Assembly: GCA_946612115.1 (NCBI GenBank)
Contig: CAMOEI010000003.1
Location: 81,718 to 145,717, forward strand
Source: an uncultured Caryophanales bacterium
GTDB taxonomy: Bacteria > Bacillota_I > Bacilli_A > RFN20 > CAG-826
Direction of reading: 5' to 3'
DNA: 64,000 nt
The translations under genes were made by a program, and so were the position numbers. Below are positions 27,952 to 39,413 of the stretch, in pieces (position 1 is the stretch's first letter; each line of letters opens with the position of its first letter). The notes below the pieces were generated by a model, which had not been told where the DNA came from, ran no database searches, and worked only from the letters and a program-made list of their open reading frames with translations.

Positions 27952-28603
27952 AATTTTCCCTCATTAAATCGATGATATATTTTTTATTTATATCAACAGG
28001 CTGGTCAATAATATCTCTTGCCTTATTAGAAGCTTCTTTGACCACTGAGTGATATATGCCTAAAAATGTTTCATCACATTCAATTATTTCTTTAAAATGC
28101 AATAACGCTATAGCTCTTTGTGATTTGAAAACATATTGAGTTCCTAAATTTCCTAACAAATAGATTTCTTCCAAATCATTAAACGATAGTCTTCCTTCTA
28201 CAAAACTTAATGGGAATCTGAAATATGAATCGTCCGCACGATAACCAATAATGACATCATATTGTTCAACATCAATATAGAATTTATCTAACCATTCAAG
28301 GAAATTACTGCGGCCTTTTTTAAATGTAGACGTTAATTCGTGGTGATGCATTAATATTGCTACCCAATTAAGAACAGAATATTTATTCTTATCAGTCAGA
28401 TCTAATATTTTTAGTTCTTTATACCTTCTGTCATCAATAAAGTATTTATTAACAACGCCTAATTCATTTTGCTTACACGCCCAAACCTTTGCGGATGTTA
28501 AATCTTTTGTCAAATAAAAAGCTGGCCCATAGTCATTATGTATCTGAGAGCCCCTATATATAGGATTTTGAATTAGCTTTTTACTTCCGTGATAAAAAAT
28601 CAT
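27941..28603 (-). CDS. DUF3990-like (ADP-ribosyltransferase-fold) protein, candidate toxin
   Basis: MIFYHGSKKLIQNPIYRGSQIHNDYGPAFYLTKDLTSAKVWACKQNE matches the DUF3990 N-terminal pattern. Confidence 0.78.
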   Translation of the reverse strand: MIFYHGSKKLIQNPIYRGSQIHNDYGPAFYLTKDLTSAKVWACKQNELGVVNKYFIDDRRYKELKILDLTDKNKYSVLNWVAILMHHHELTSTFKKGRSNFLEWLDKFYIDVEQYDVIIGYRADDSYFRFPLSFVEGRLSFNDLEEIYLLGNLGTQYVFKSQRAIALLHFKEIIECDETFLGIYHSVVKEASNKARDIIDQPVDINKKYIIDLMRENYEG

Positions 28604-28643
28604 ACTTTAATTATATTCTATTCGTTCAAAATTTCAATTTTTA

Positions 28644-28657
28644 TGTACAATTGTACA
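28644..28657. promoter_or_regulatory. Perfect 14-bp palindrome TGTACAATTGTACA upstream of the DUF3990-HTH operon
   Basis: Lies just upstream of a minus-strand TTGAAA-16bp-TATAAT promoter (TATAAT at plus 28610-28615). Confidence 0.6.
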
Positions 28658-28685
28658 AACTTTTCGCGTTTTTGAGCGAATTTGA

Positions 28686-30020
28686 CTACTTCCCAACACA
28701 GAATCTTGAGAAGATTTCTTTAGAGAGATCGTTTTGATTGTTCTCCCCTAAAATTTCTAAACAAGTATTATAAGCATCTAAGATAGAAACACTGACGAGA
28801 TCGATTGGTAAATCATTATTCGCATCTTCTTTAGCCTTTAATAAACTTTCTTTGATATGTCTAAGCAAACCTAATTGTCTAACATTATTTAAAGAAGGTG
28901 TTTTAAAGGTTTCTTCTTTAATACCAAGTTTTTCATAGACTGCGTTTTTTAAAGAAGTTAAATCATTATTAAGTGCGGAAACATAGATTTTAGATTTATC
29001 TAATGTTCCATTTAATTTATCCGCTTTGTTGTAGATGATTAAATGTGGTTTATCTTTTACTAAATCTAAGATTTGTTTATCTTCCTCTTCTAATTCTTTA
29101 GAGGAATCTAAGACCACCAAGGTGAGATCTGCTTTATTAATCGCGTCAAGAGATTTATTAACTCCTATTGCCTCGATTTTATCTTCGCTTTCTCTAATAC
29201 CCGCAGTGTCTAATAAATGTAAAACGATACCGTTAAGATTAACTTCGCCTTCTACAACATCTCTAGTCGTACCTGCGATATCAGTAACAATCGCTTTTGA
29301 TTCTCCTAATAAAGCGTTAAGTAAAGATGATTTACCAACATTAGGTTTTCCCGCGATAGCGACTTTAATACCTTCTTTAACAATTAATCCTTTTTCTCCA
29401 GATTCCACTAGAGAGTCGATTAACGGAACTAAAGCATCCACCATGTCAACGACATGTCCTTTATTAGCGACTTCGATATCTTCATATTCTGGATAATCGA
29501 TATTAACTTCAATTAGAGATAAAACATCAGCGATTTTAGTTTTGATTGGTAAAATCAATTTAGATGTTTCTCCTTTTAAAGAAAGGATAGATAGTTCTTT
29601 AGCTTCTTTAGTGGTGGCGTTAATGACATCATTAATCGCTTCAGCTTGAATTAAATCAATCTTTTGATGAAGGAACGCTCTAGAGGAATATTCTCCATTA
29701 GTTGCGTATCTTGCTCCATGTTTAATCAACAATTCGATAATCTCGTTAGCGATAAGGACGCTTCCATGACAAATAATTTCAACAAGGTCTTCTCCAGTAA
29801 ATGATTTAGGGCCTTTATAAATACATAAAACAACTTGGTCGATGACTTTGTCATTATCAACGATGTTGCCCACTAAAAGGGTTCTTTCTTTAATATCTCT
29901 AATATCCTTAGAAAAGCATTTAGAAACAATCTCAAAACAATCATCACCAGACACTCTAATGATGGCAAGCGCACTTTTAAGTGGTGCGGTAGCTAAAGCG
30001 ACAATTGTTTCAAACACCAT
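28686..30020 (-). CDS. mnmE: tRNA uridine-5-carboxymethylaminomethyl modification GTPase
   Basis: ETIVALATAPLKSALAIIRVSG, GKPNVGKSSLLNALLGE, TDIAGTTRDVVEG, C-terminal IFSRFCVGK. Likely start ATG at 30020. Confidence 0.96.
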   Translation of the reverse strand: MVFETIVALATAPLKSALAIIRVSGDDCFEIVSKCFSKDIRDIKERTLLVGNIVDNDKVIDQVVLCIYKGPKSFTGEDLVEIICHGSVLIANEIIELLIKHGARYATNGEYSSRAFLHQKIDLIQAEAINDVINATTKEAKELSILSLKGETSKLILPIKTKIADVLSLIEVNIDYPEYEDIEVANKGHVVDMVDALVPLIDSLVESGEKGLIVKEGIKVAIAGKPNVGKSSLLNALLGESKAIVTDIAGTTRDVVEGEVNLNGIVLHLLDTAGIRESEDKIEAIGVNKSLDAINKADLTLVVLDSSKELEEEDKQILDLVKDKPHLIIYNKADKLNGTLDKSKIYVSALNNDLTSLKNAVYEKLGIKEETFKTPSLNNVRQLGLLRHIKESLLKAKEDANNDLPIDLVSVSILDAYNTCLEILGENNQNDLSKEIFSRFCVGK

Positions 30021-30069
30021 AATCTTTTTCTTTAGAAAAGCACCCATGTGGGTGCATGTTTTCTATAAA

Positions 30070-30669
30070 TTATTCAACGTAAATGATTTGGACTTGTCTA
30101 TGTGTGCCTTCACCGATAGATTCAGTGCGAACATTTCTCCATCCGCTTAAAGCATTATGGATTGCTCTTCTTTCATCCGCTGGCATTGGTTCAAAAGTGT
30201 AAGTTGTTTTAGTTTTTTGAACATCTTTTGCACACTTTCTAGCGAGTCTTTCTAATCGATAATATTTATTATCTTTATAGCCATTAATATCGAGAAGAAT
30301 TCTAAATCTCTTATGGAAGTGATTGTTAGTGGCTAACTTCACTAATTCGTTAAGAGCTTGAAGAGTGACACCGTTTTTTCCAATTAAAATTGGATTATGA
30401 GTGCTATCGATAGTGATTCTAATAACATCATTATCTAATTTGCTCTTCACTGAGCTTTCGATTCCTAAGGAATCAATCGCATTTAGAAGGTAATCTTCTG
30501 CGTATAAAATAACATCAGAAAGATCATAGACTTCAATTTGTACTTTCTTTGAGAAAAGTCCGACAGTTTTTCCATAATCAAGGAAGATTAAATCTTGAAT
30601 TGGGGTGCCAGTCTCTTCTGAAGCTTTTTGGAGAGCTTCATCCACTGTTTTTCCTAAATAAACTTGCAT
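30070..30669 (-). CDS. jag: Jag/KhpB-like RNA-binding protein (Jag-N, KH, R3H)
   Basis: NPILIGKNGVTLQALNELV KH motif; R3H-like PMPADERRAIHNALSGWRNVRTESIGEGTHRQV. Confidence 0.92.
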   Translation of the reverse strand: MQVYLGKTVDEALQKASEETGTPIQDLIFLDYGKTVGLFSKKVQIEVYDLSDVILYAEDYLLNAIDSLGIESSVKSKLDNDVIRITIDSTHNPILIGKNGVTLQALNELVKLATNNHFHKRFRILLDINGYKDNKYYRLERLARKCAKDVQKTKTTYTFEPMPADERRAIHNALSGWRNVRTESIGEGTHRQVQIIYVE

Positions 30670-30684
30670 AGTATTATGCTCCTA

Positions 30685-32274
30685 TTAAATCTTTTTCTTT
30701 TTGTGGTGAGCGGTAACTGCTTGAGTGATAACAGTTTGAATGACAGAAATAACCGCACCAATGAACCAATAAACACCCATTGCAGAAGCAAGGGAGAATC
30801 CCATGAAGATAATCATCGCAAGCATGACATAGGTGAAAATCTTCATTTGGTTATTTTGAGATTTTTGTGCTGGGTTTTTACCTAATTTAGCAACTTCTTT
30901 AGCTTTCTTCTTTTGATACCATTGAGGTAAAAGCATACTGACTGTTTGCGCTCCTGCCATTAAAAGGAATAAGAATAGTGCAGTAACTGCGCTATATCCT
31001 CCAGCAGGACCCCAGTTTGCTTGATTAAATAATGCATCTCTAATTGTGACTGAAAGTTTTAAACCTAAAACGGAACCATTTGCTAAAGCAGCAGATCCAC
31101 TTAAAGCACCCCAGACACAGATGAAGACTGGGAATTGAACAATCATTACAATGATAGTGGTGAAAGGATTAATCTTATTCTTCTTATAAAGACGATTCAT
31201 CTCTTCCGCCATACGTTGCTTTTCAACTTGAGATGTATTGCTATTTGGGTATTTGGCTTGAATCTTTTGAATTTCAGGTTGAAGTTCAGTCATTTTCGCA
31301 TTAGAGCTATTTTGTTTAAATGTTGCAAGTAACATTAAACCTCTAACGATTAAAGTGACAAAAACAATAGCAAGAAGCGCAGCTACTCCAGCGGACGCTC
31401 CTGTTCCTCTAAATCCTGAAGAGATTTGGTCGATTAACCAACCGATTGGATAGACGAGTAAGCCTTCGAATAATCCAAGGCTCCAGGCTCTAGACCAACT
31501 TTGTCCATCTAAATAGACACCTTCTGTGGAATAACCATAAGATCCATATTTATCTGTTTTTGTTGTTAAACAAGTTCTCGCACTAGCAACATAACTATTC
31601 AACTTAGCTTTATAGGCTGCAACGAAGTCTGTACTTGGACACTTGTTAAAATCTTCGACTTTTCCTCTTGCTTCGGCGTCGATAAGAGTCCAGTTATCCC
31701 ATTTCTTACCAGCTTCGCTTGAGAAATATTTAAGGAAGGAGAGTTTACTTAAAATACGATTAAATTTCGCTAAATCTTCACTTTTACTTAAGTCTAACGA
31801 ATCACCATCAGAAATTTCAGAGGTGTGATCTAGACCATAATAAATCACTTCCCTTAGAAGAATTTTATCGAATGTAGCGAAATATAACTCTGAACCAGCA
31901 TCAACGGTTACATAGCCACTTTTACCAACAGATGAGATGATGGAATTAAGATAAGTTAGTTTATCAACATTAATGTTGGTCTTCTTTTCTTTTTCCTTTA
32001 TTTCATTCCCAAATCTAAATCCGCCTATTTCATCATCAAAGTGAGCGGTAGTTATGGAATAGTTTTTAAGTGTAAAAGTGCTTCCTGTTTCAGGAGAAGT
32101 GAAATCAAGTGGTGCTTCACTTCCTGCTTCATAACGTGTAATTCCTGGATCGAATGCATACATCATTCGCCCAACATCGACTCTGGTACAAAAGTTTGCG
32201 GTACAGCTAGATAATGTCACCAAACCCAAAATTGTGACACCTAAACTTAGTCCAATTTTTGTTCTTTTTTTCAT
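30685..32274 (-). CDS. yidC: YidC/Oxa1-family membrane insertase, lipoprotein form
   Basis: Lipobox LSSC; VFVTLIVRGLMLLATFKQNSSNAKMTELQPEIQKIQAKYPN; gene order with rnpA. Confidence 0.93.
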   Translation of the reverse strand: MKKRTKIGLSLGVTILGLVTLSSCTANFCTRVDVGRMMYAFDPGITRYEAGSEAPLDFTSPETGSTFTLKNYSITTAHFDDEIGGFRFGNEIKEKEKKTNINVDKLTYLNSIISSVGKSGYVTVDAGSELYFATFDKILLREVIYYGLDHTSEISDGDSLDLSKSEDLAKFNRILSKLSFLKYFSSEAGKKWDNWTLIDAEARGKVEDFNKCPSTDFVAAYKAKLNSYVASARTCLTTKTDKYGSYGYSTEGVYLDGQSWSRAWSLGLFEGLLVYPIGWLIDQISSGFRGTGASAGVAALLAIVFVTLIVRGLMLLATFKQNSSNAKMTELQPEIQKIQAKYPNSNTSQVEKQRMAEEMNRLYKKNKINPFTTIIVMIVQFPVFICVWGALSGSAALANGSVLGLKLSVTIRDALFNQANWGPAGGYSAVTALFLFLLMAGAQTVSMLLPQWYQKKKAKEVAKLGKNPAQKSQNNQMKIFTYVMLAMIIFMGFSLASAMGVYWFIGAVISVIQTVITQAVTAHHKKKKI

Positions 32275-32606
32275 TCTTTTGTTCCTATTCTACTCAACAA
32301 ATTGTTGAGACTACTTTTGTTATTATCAAAGGATTGATCTAAAAATTCTTTTTTGACGACAATAACGATATCGAATGTGTGAGAAGAGTAATTAAATAAC
32401 GAGTCACACATAGCTCGGACCTGCCTCTTAATACGATTTCTAGTCACTGCGTCTCCAATTTTCTTTGAAACGCTTAACCCTATACGGCTATAGGTCAAAC
32501 CATTTGAAATGTAATGGATGATATAGGGCGACTCTTTTAAGACTTTCCCTGTTTTAACCGTAACTCCAAATTCTTCGTTTGATTTGATACGATTAATGGT
32601 TTTCAT
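32271..32606 (-). CDS. rnpA: Ribonuclease P protein component
   Basis: RIGLSVSKKIGDAVTRNRIKRQVRAM. Confidence 0.95.
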   Translation of the reverse strand: MKTINRIKSNEEFGVTVKTGKVLKESPYIIHYISNGLTYSRIGLSVSKKIGDAVTRNRIKRQVRAMCDSLFNYSSHTFDIVIVVKKEFLDQSFDNNKSSLNNLLSRIGTKE

Positions 32607-32624
32607 TATTTCTCCAAAGGGAAA

Positions 32625-32759
32625 TTAGGCTGCTAATTGTTTGCGGCCTTTTGCTCTTCTTCTGGCTAAGACTTTACGTCCGTTAGCGGTTTTCATTCTT
32701 GCTCTAAAACCAGCCTTGTGAGAGTGTTTTACTTTACTTGGTTGATAAGTTCTTTTCAT
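32625..32759 (-). CDS. rpmH: 50S ribosomal protein L34
   Basis: [44 protein letters not shown]; the ORF-track N-terminal extension to 32933 is spurious and covers oriC-side DNA. Confidence 0.97.
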   Translation of the reverse strand: MKRTYQPSKVKHSHKAGFRARMKTANGRKVLARRRAKGRKQLAA

Positions 32760-32875
32760 AATACGTGTTCCTCCAAATTTTACGCAATAAAGATTATAAA
32801 GGCATTTATTTATAAATGTCAAAGAAATAAGCGCGCGACACACTTGGGCGAGACTTTTTTTCGACAAATTGAGCG

Positions 32876-33140
32876 TGTGGAAAAGTAGAACACCAGGAAA
32901 AGTTGCAAAAATCGATTTTTTGGTTATCCACATTCCACTTTAGGCTAAAAAAATGAAAAAATAGGTTAAAATCAATGAATAAAATTCATTGATGGATTAT
33001 GGATAAACCTACATTTATTTTTATCAACCAAAATCCACATTTTCACACATTTATCCACTTATTATCCACATTTTAAAATTGTGGAAAACTTGATTTTTTG
33101 ACCTATATAAAATATGTTTCTATTTTTCATGTGTGGAAAA
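32876..33140. other. oriC: Chromosomal replication origin (oriC) DnaA-box cluster
   Basis: TTATCCACA at 32924-32932 and 33062-33070; TTATCCACT at 33051-33059; TGTGGAAAA at 32876-32884, 33080-33088 and 33132-33140. Lies between rpmH and dnaA. Confidence 0.88.
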
Positions 33141-33219
33141 GTAAAAAGTATGTATTTTTCTATTAAAGAAATAAGCAAATTATTCTATAATTAATCGCAA
33201 TTAAAAGGACTACAACATT

Positions 33220-34614
33220 ATGGTAAGCACAATATCTGAAATAACAAAACTCTGGACGAAATGTCAAAAAAGATTAAAGGAAAGAATCGATGAAGAATAT
33301 TCATATGATTACTTTATTTCAGGTAGCTATATCCATGAAGTCAAAAACGGCCAAATTGTTTTGGTAGTGAAATCTCCTTTTATCAAATCTGTTGTAAATT
33401 CCAAATATAGAGACTTAATTTTGGATGTAATCCAAGAATTTGAAGACGATCCTTATACTTTAGAGGTCATTTCTTCTGATGAATTAGCCAAAAAGGGTCA
33501 AGAAGAAGTAATTGGAAAAAATGAAGAGAAAATTGTTTCTGATGAAACAAAACCTCAATTCTTTGAAGGCGCGGTAGTCAAACCAGAATTAACTTTCGAG
33601 AAGTTTGTTGTTGGTGAATTTAATAAAGAAGCTTATAAGGCTGCTTTATATGTCGCTGAAAACGGAGGAACTTTATTTAATCCATTGTTCATCTACTCTA
33701 GAAGTGGATTAGGAAAGACTCACTTACTCCACGCGATTGGCAATAAAATCATCGAAAAGAGAATGCCAAACGCGAAGATCTTATATATCACTGCGAATGA
33801 CTTTGTTGAAGAATACATTAGATATGTCAGAGGAGAAAAAGAGTTAGAAACTCTTAAAAGCTATATCAAAGGTGTTGACGTCTTATTATTGGACGATGTT
33901 CAATTCCTTGCCGGGAAGGTTAAAACCGAAGAGATGTTCTTCTACATTTACCAAGATTTAATTAACAAAGGTAAACGAATTATCATCACTTCTGATAGAG
34001 AACCAAATGAACTCAAAGGATTAGAAGATCGACTAATCACTAGATTCACTCAAGGCTTAACAGTAAAAATTAAAGAACCAGATTTAGACACTTGTGTCGA
34101 AATCTTAAAGCAAAAATTAACTCAAGCTGGTATTGATTTAAATAAGTTTGATGATAATGTTCTCATCTTCTTAGCAGAAAAGTTCTCTAGAGATGTAAGA
34201 GAAATTGAAGGTGTAGTTAATAGCTTAACATTCTCTTGCCTCAACCTCATGGATGAAGAAAGATTCACAATGGATGTCGCAATTAAAGCAGTAGGTTCAA
34301 TTAAAGGTGGCAAAAACATCGCTACTCAATTAAGTGAACAAAAGATTATCAATGTTGTTGCGGATTATTACAATTTGACTCCTTCTCAAATCACTGGAAA
34401 AGAAAGAACCAATCAAATTGCTTTAGCAAGACACATCGCAATGTACCTAATTAAGAAACATTTAGATCTTCCATTTAAGAAAATTGGACAAATGTTTGGA
34501 GGTAAAGATCACACAACTGTTATGAGTGGTATCTCGAAAGTGGAAAAAGAGTTGAAAACTAACGATCAACTAATCGCCGCGATTAACGAACTAGAAGCAA
34601 GGCTTTCTAAATAA
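33220..34614 (+). CDS. dnaA: Chromosomal replication initiator protein DnaA
   Basis: NPLFIYSRSGLGKTHLLHAIGN, DVLLLDDVQFLAGK, GGKDHTTVMSGISKVEKEL. Confidence 0.98.
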   Translation: MVSTISEITKLWTKCQKRLKERIDEEYSYDYFISGSYIHEVKNGQIVLVVKSPFIKSVVNSKYRDLILDVIQEFEDDPYTLEVISSDELAKKGQEEVIGKNEEKIVSDETKPQFFEGAVVKPELTFEKFVVGEFNKEAYKAALYVAENGGTLFNPLFIYSRSGLGKTHLLHAIGNKIIEKRMPNAKILYITANDFVEEYIRYVRGEKELETLKSYIKGVDVLLLDDVQFLAGKVKTEEMFFYIYQDLINKGKRIIITSDREPNELKGLEDRLITRFTQGLTVKIKEPDLDTCVEILKQKLTQAGIDLNKFDDNVLIFLAEKFSRDVREIEGVVNSLTFSCLNLMDEERFTMDVAIKAVGSIKGGKNIATQLSEQKIINVVADYYNLTPSQITGKERTNQIALARHIAMYLIKKHLDLPFKKIGQMFGGKDHTTVMSGISKVEKELKTNDQLIAAINELEARLSK

Positions 34615-34682
34615 TTTATTAAAAATAAATAGTTTAGACCTACATCAATGTGGTAGAATGAATTTAAATAAGGATTAATGAG

Positions 34683-34700
34683 TTTTCCACATTATCCACA
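34683..34700. other. Second DnaA-box pair between dnaA and dnaN
   Basis: TTTTCCACA (34683-34691) and TTATCCACA (34692-34700) directly abutting. Confidence 0.7.
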
Positions 34701-34751
34701 TGACCAATTATTATTATAAATAATATATAAATATAAAAAGGGATTTTAAAA

Positions 34752-35876
34752 ATGAGATTCATAATTAAAAGAGACGAATTATTAAAAGGATTGTTAATTG
34801 CTGGTAGAGCAGTTAACTCAAAATCTGCTGCTAATCCAGTTTTATCTAACTTCAAACTTGAGTTAGCGGATGAAGGACTTTTTATTACAGGTAGTAACTA
34901 CGAATTAACTATTAGAACATGTATCCCTTATTCAAGAGATGATGTTGAAATTATTCGTAATGTAAAACAAGGTTCAACCTTAGTTAACGCTAAAATCATT
35001 TCTGATATGGCTAGAAAGATCGATACTGATGAAATCAGTTTTGAAGTTATCGATTCCACAATTGCAGTCATTACAGCAGGAAAGATTAAATATAATTTAA
35101 ATTGCATTAGAGCGGAAGAGTACGCTGACATTGATTTAGAACCAACAGGTATCCAAATCTCTTTGAGCAAAGTAGAATTCTCTTCTTTAGTCAGTCAAAC
35201 AGCCTTCGCAGCATCTTTAAAAGAGCAAAGACCAATTCTTACCGCAATCAATTTAGAAGCTAGTGATGGCTATTTAACTGCAACCGCAACCGATAGTGCT
35301 AGATTAGCAAAGAAAACTATTTCAATCTCCACAGATTTGAAATTCACTGCTAATGTTCCAGCAAAGATGATGGTGGAAGTTGATCACTTATTAGAAGGTT
35401 CCGAATCTGTTAAGGTTGCCTTAAGTGATAAGAAAGCCTTATTTAGCTTTGAAAACACCGTCATTGCGACACGTTTAATCGCTGGTGAATATCCTAACAC
35501 TAAAAACATCGTTCCACGCATTACAAACTATTCTTTAGAAGTTAACGCTGCTGATTTCATGAAAGCTATCGATAGAGTTAACATTCTATCATTAGATAGA
35601 GAAAATGTTGTTGACCTCTTATTAAGCGAAGATAACGTCGAGATTAGTGTTAAGTCATCTCAAGTTGGATCTGCAAGTGAGAAAATGGATGTCTTCAAGT
35701 TCGAAGGCAATAACCTACAAATCAGTTTCAACAGTGAGTTTGTTCTCTCTGCAATTAAAGCTTTAAATAGTGAAGATGTGACCTTCTTGTTCGTTGGAGA
35801 AATGAAACCATTTATCATTAAAAATCCAGCTGATGAGAGTGTAGTTCAAATTGTCACTCCAGTTAGAACTTATTAA
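34752..35876 (+). CDS. dnaN: DNA polymerase III subunit beta
   Basis: Start MRFIIKRDELLKGLLIAGRAVNSKSAANPVLSNFKLE...; end KPFIIKNPADESVVQIVTPVRTY. Confidence 0.97.
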   Translation: MRFIIKRDELLKGLLIAGRAVNSKSAANPVLSNFKLELADEGLFITGSNYELTIRTCIPYSRDDVEIIRNVKQGSTLVNAKIISDMARKIDTDEISFEVIDSTIAVITAGKIKYNLNCIRAEEYADIDLEPTGIQISLSKVEFSSLVSQTAFAASLKEQRPILTAINLEASDGYLTATATDSARLAKKTISISTDLKFTANVPAKMMVEVDHLLEGSESVKVALSDKKALFSFENTVIATRLIAGEYPNTKNIVPRITNYSLEVNAADFMKAIDRVNILSLDRENVVDLLLSEDNVEISVKSSQVGSASEKMDVFKFEGNNLQISFNSEFVLSAIKALNSEDVTFLFVGEMKPFIIKNPADESVVQIVTPVRTY

Positions 35877-35898
35877 TTAAAACAAATATTCAAAATTA

Positions 35899-35925
35899 GC
35901 GGGTCAATCGACCTGCTTTTTTGAT
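35899..35925 (+). terminator. Intrinsic terminator after dnaN
   Basis: GCGGGTC-AATC-GACCTGC then TTTTTT. Confidence 0.85.
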
Positions 35926-35968
35926 TTTAATCAAATCTAGAGCGCTGTTTTAAAGCACAAAAACGCCT

Positions 35969-36020
35969 ATTTTAAGCCTATAAAACTTTATGGAATAATA
36001 TATTCCATTTTAAGCCTATA
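35969..36020. promoter_or_regulatory. Composite regulatory element: 14-bp direct repeats flanking a palindrome upstream of yaaA-recF-gyrBA
   Basis: ATTTTAAGCCTATA at 35969-35982 and 36007-36020; TGGAATA-ATA-TATTCCA at 35991-36007; followed by TATAAT -10-like sequence. Confidence 0.55.
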
Positions 36021-36050
36021 TACTGTATAATACCCTCATAGGAGCGTCAA

Positions 36051-36269
36051 ATGGCAAAAGAAGTGATTAAAATCCGTGATGATGAAGAATATATCACCTT
36101 AAATGTTCTTCTTAAAATCACTGATCTCATCTCTACCGGTGGGATGGCAAAGATTTTTCTCGCTGAAAATGTCGTTTACGTCAACGAGGAAGCGGAAAAT
36201 CGTCGAGGCCGTAAATTATATCGAGGCGATGTTATTCGCTTTAAAAACAGGGAATTTATCATCGAATAA
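36051..36269 (+). CDS. yaaA: YaaA-like S4 domain RNA-binding protein
   Basis: ISTGGMAKIFLAENVVYVNEEAENRRGRKLYRGDVIRF; position between dnaN and recF. Confidence 0.92.
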   Translation: MAKEVIKIRDDEEYITLNVLLKITDLISTGGMAKIFLAENVVYVNEEAENRRGRKLYRGDVIRFKNREFIIE

Positions 36270-36271
36270 CT

Positions 36272-37324
36272 ATGATTGTAACTTCCCTCAATCTTCACAA
36301 CTTTCGTAATCACACTTCTAAAAACCTTGATTTCAATCCGGGAATAAACGTTATCACTGGATTAAATGCGAGTGGCAAAACCAATATTGTTGAAGCCATT
36401 TACTATCTCTCATTAGCAAGGAGTTTCAAAGGAGTGGACGACGAAGATCTCATTAAGCATTTATGTGAGTATTCTGAAATCCATGCGACAGTCAAGGAAG
36501 GTAAACTCAGTAAAGAGATTCACATTCTAATCACCAAAAAAGGCCGTTCTGTTCTTGTAAACGGGAAAAAGGTATCTAGAGTCAGCGACCTCTCTAAAAA
36601 TGTGAATGTCCTCCTATTTGAGCCTAAAGATGTCCTATTATTCAAAGGACCACCAAAGGAAAGAAGGAATTTCCTAGATATCAATTTATCAAAGCAGTTC
36701 CCTCTATATCTTGAATATATCTCTAGATACGAGAAGGCTCTAAAAGAAAGAAATGAGATTCTTAAAAGCGGAAAAATTGATGAAAATCACCTTTCCGCGG
36801 TTACTGAAATTCTCGTTAAATACGCTGGTCCAATTATCAATTATCGGGCCATGTATGTCAAGGATATCAATGATATCCTTATAAAAATAACGCGCGCACT
36901 CACGGGCGTGAATGATAAGGTGGAAGTTATCTATAAACCATTCGTTCAAATGAGTGAGAATTATGAGGCGGATGCAAAAGTCGCATTTGAAAAAAATCTT
37001 GAGAGCGACATCAAGCATCGAAACACCTCAGTCGGGATTCACAGAGAAGATATCCAAGTCAATTTTAATGACAAAGATATCGCCACCTATGGCTCTCAAG
37101 GGGAAAATAGGCTCGTGGCTTTAGCCTTAAAGATCGCTCCTTATTTCTTAATCAAGGATAGCGATAAAAAGCCAGTAGTGGTCCTTGATGATGTGATGTC
37201 TGAATTAGACAAAACTCATCAAAAGACCCTAATCGATTTTCTAAGAAAGTTTGAACAGGTATTTATTACTGACACCAAACTTCAAATAGATGGGGCAACC
37301 CATATTGAATTAACAAAAAACTAA
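36272..37324 (+). CDS. recF: DNA replication and repair protein RecF
   Basis: LHNFRNH, ITGLNASGKTNIVEAIYYLSLARSF, YGSQGENRLVALALKIAPY, VVVLDDVMSELD. Confidence 0.97.
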   Translation: MIVTSLNLHNFRNHTSKNLDFNPGINVITGLNASGKTNIVEAIYYLSLARSFKGVDDEDLIKHLCEYSEIHATVKEGKLSKEIHILITKKGRSVLVNGKKVSRVSDLSKNVNVLLFEPKDVLLFKGPPKERRNFLDINLSKQFPLYLEYISRYEKALKERNEILKSGKIDENHLSAVTEILVKYAGPIINYRAMYVKDINDILIKITRALTGVNDKVEVIYKPFVQMSENYEADAKVAFEKNLESDIKHRNTSVGIHREDIQVNFNDKDIATYGSQGENRLVALALKIAPYFLIKDSDKKPVVVLDDVMSELDKTHQKTLIDFLRKFEQVFITDTKLQIDGATHIELTKN

Positions 37325-39394
<2,070 letters not shown>

Positions 39395-39413
39395 TCAAAG
39401 GAGGTAATTGACG

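Noticed and set aside
29035-30150. Plus-strand ORFs of 153 and 102 aa antisense to mnmE/jag
   Set aside because: Shadow ORFs rich in Ser/Leu with no recognisable motif or RBS.
32760-32933. N-terminal extension of the rpmH ORF
   Set aside because: L34 begins at MKRTYQPSK; the extension is oriC-side DNA including a DnaA box.
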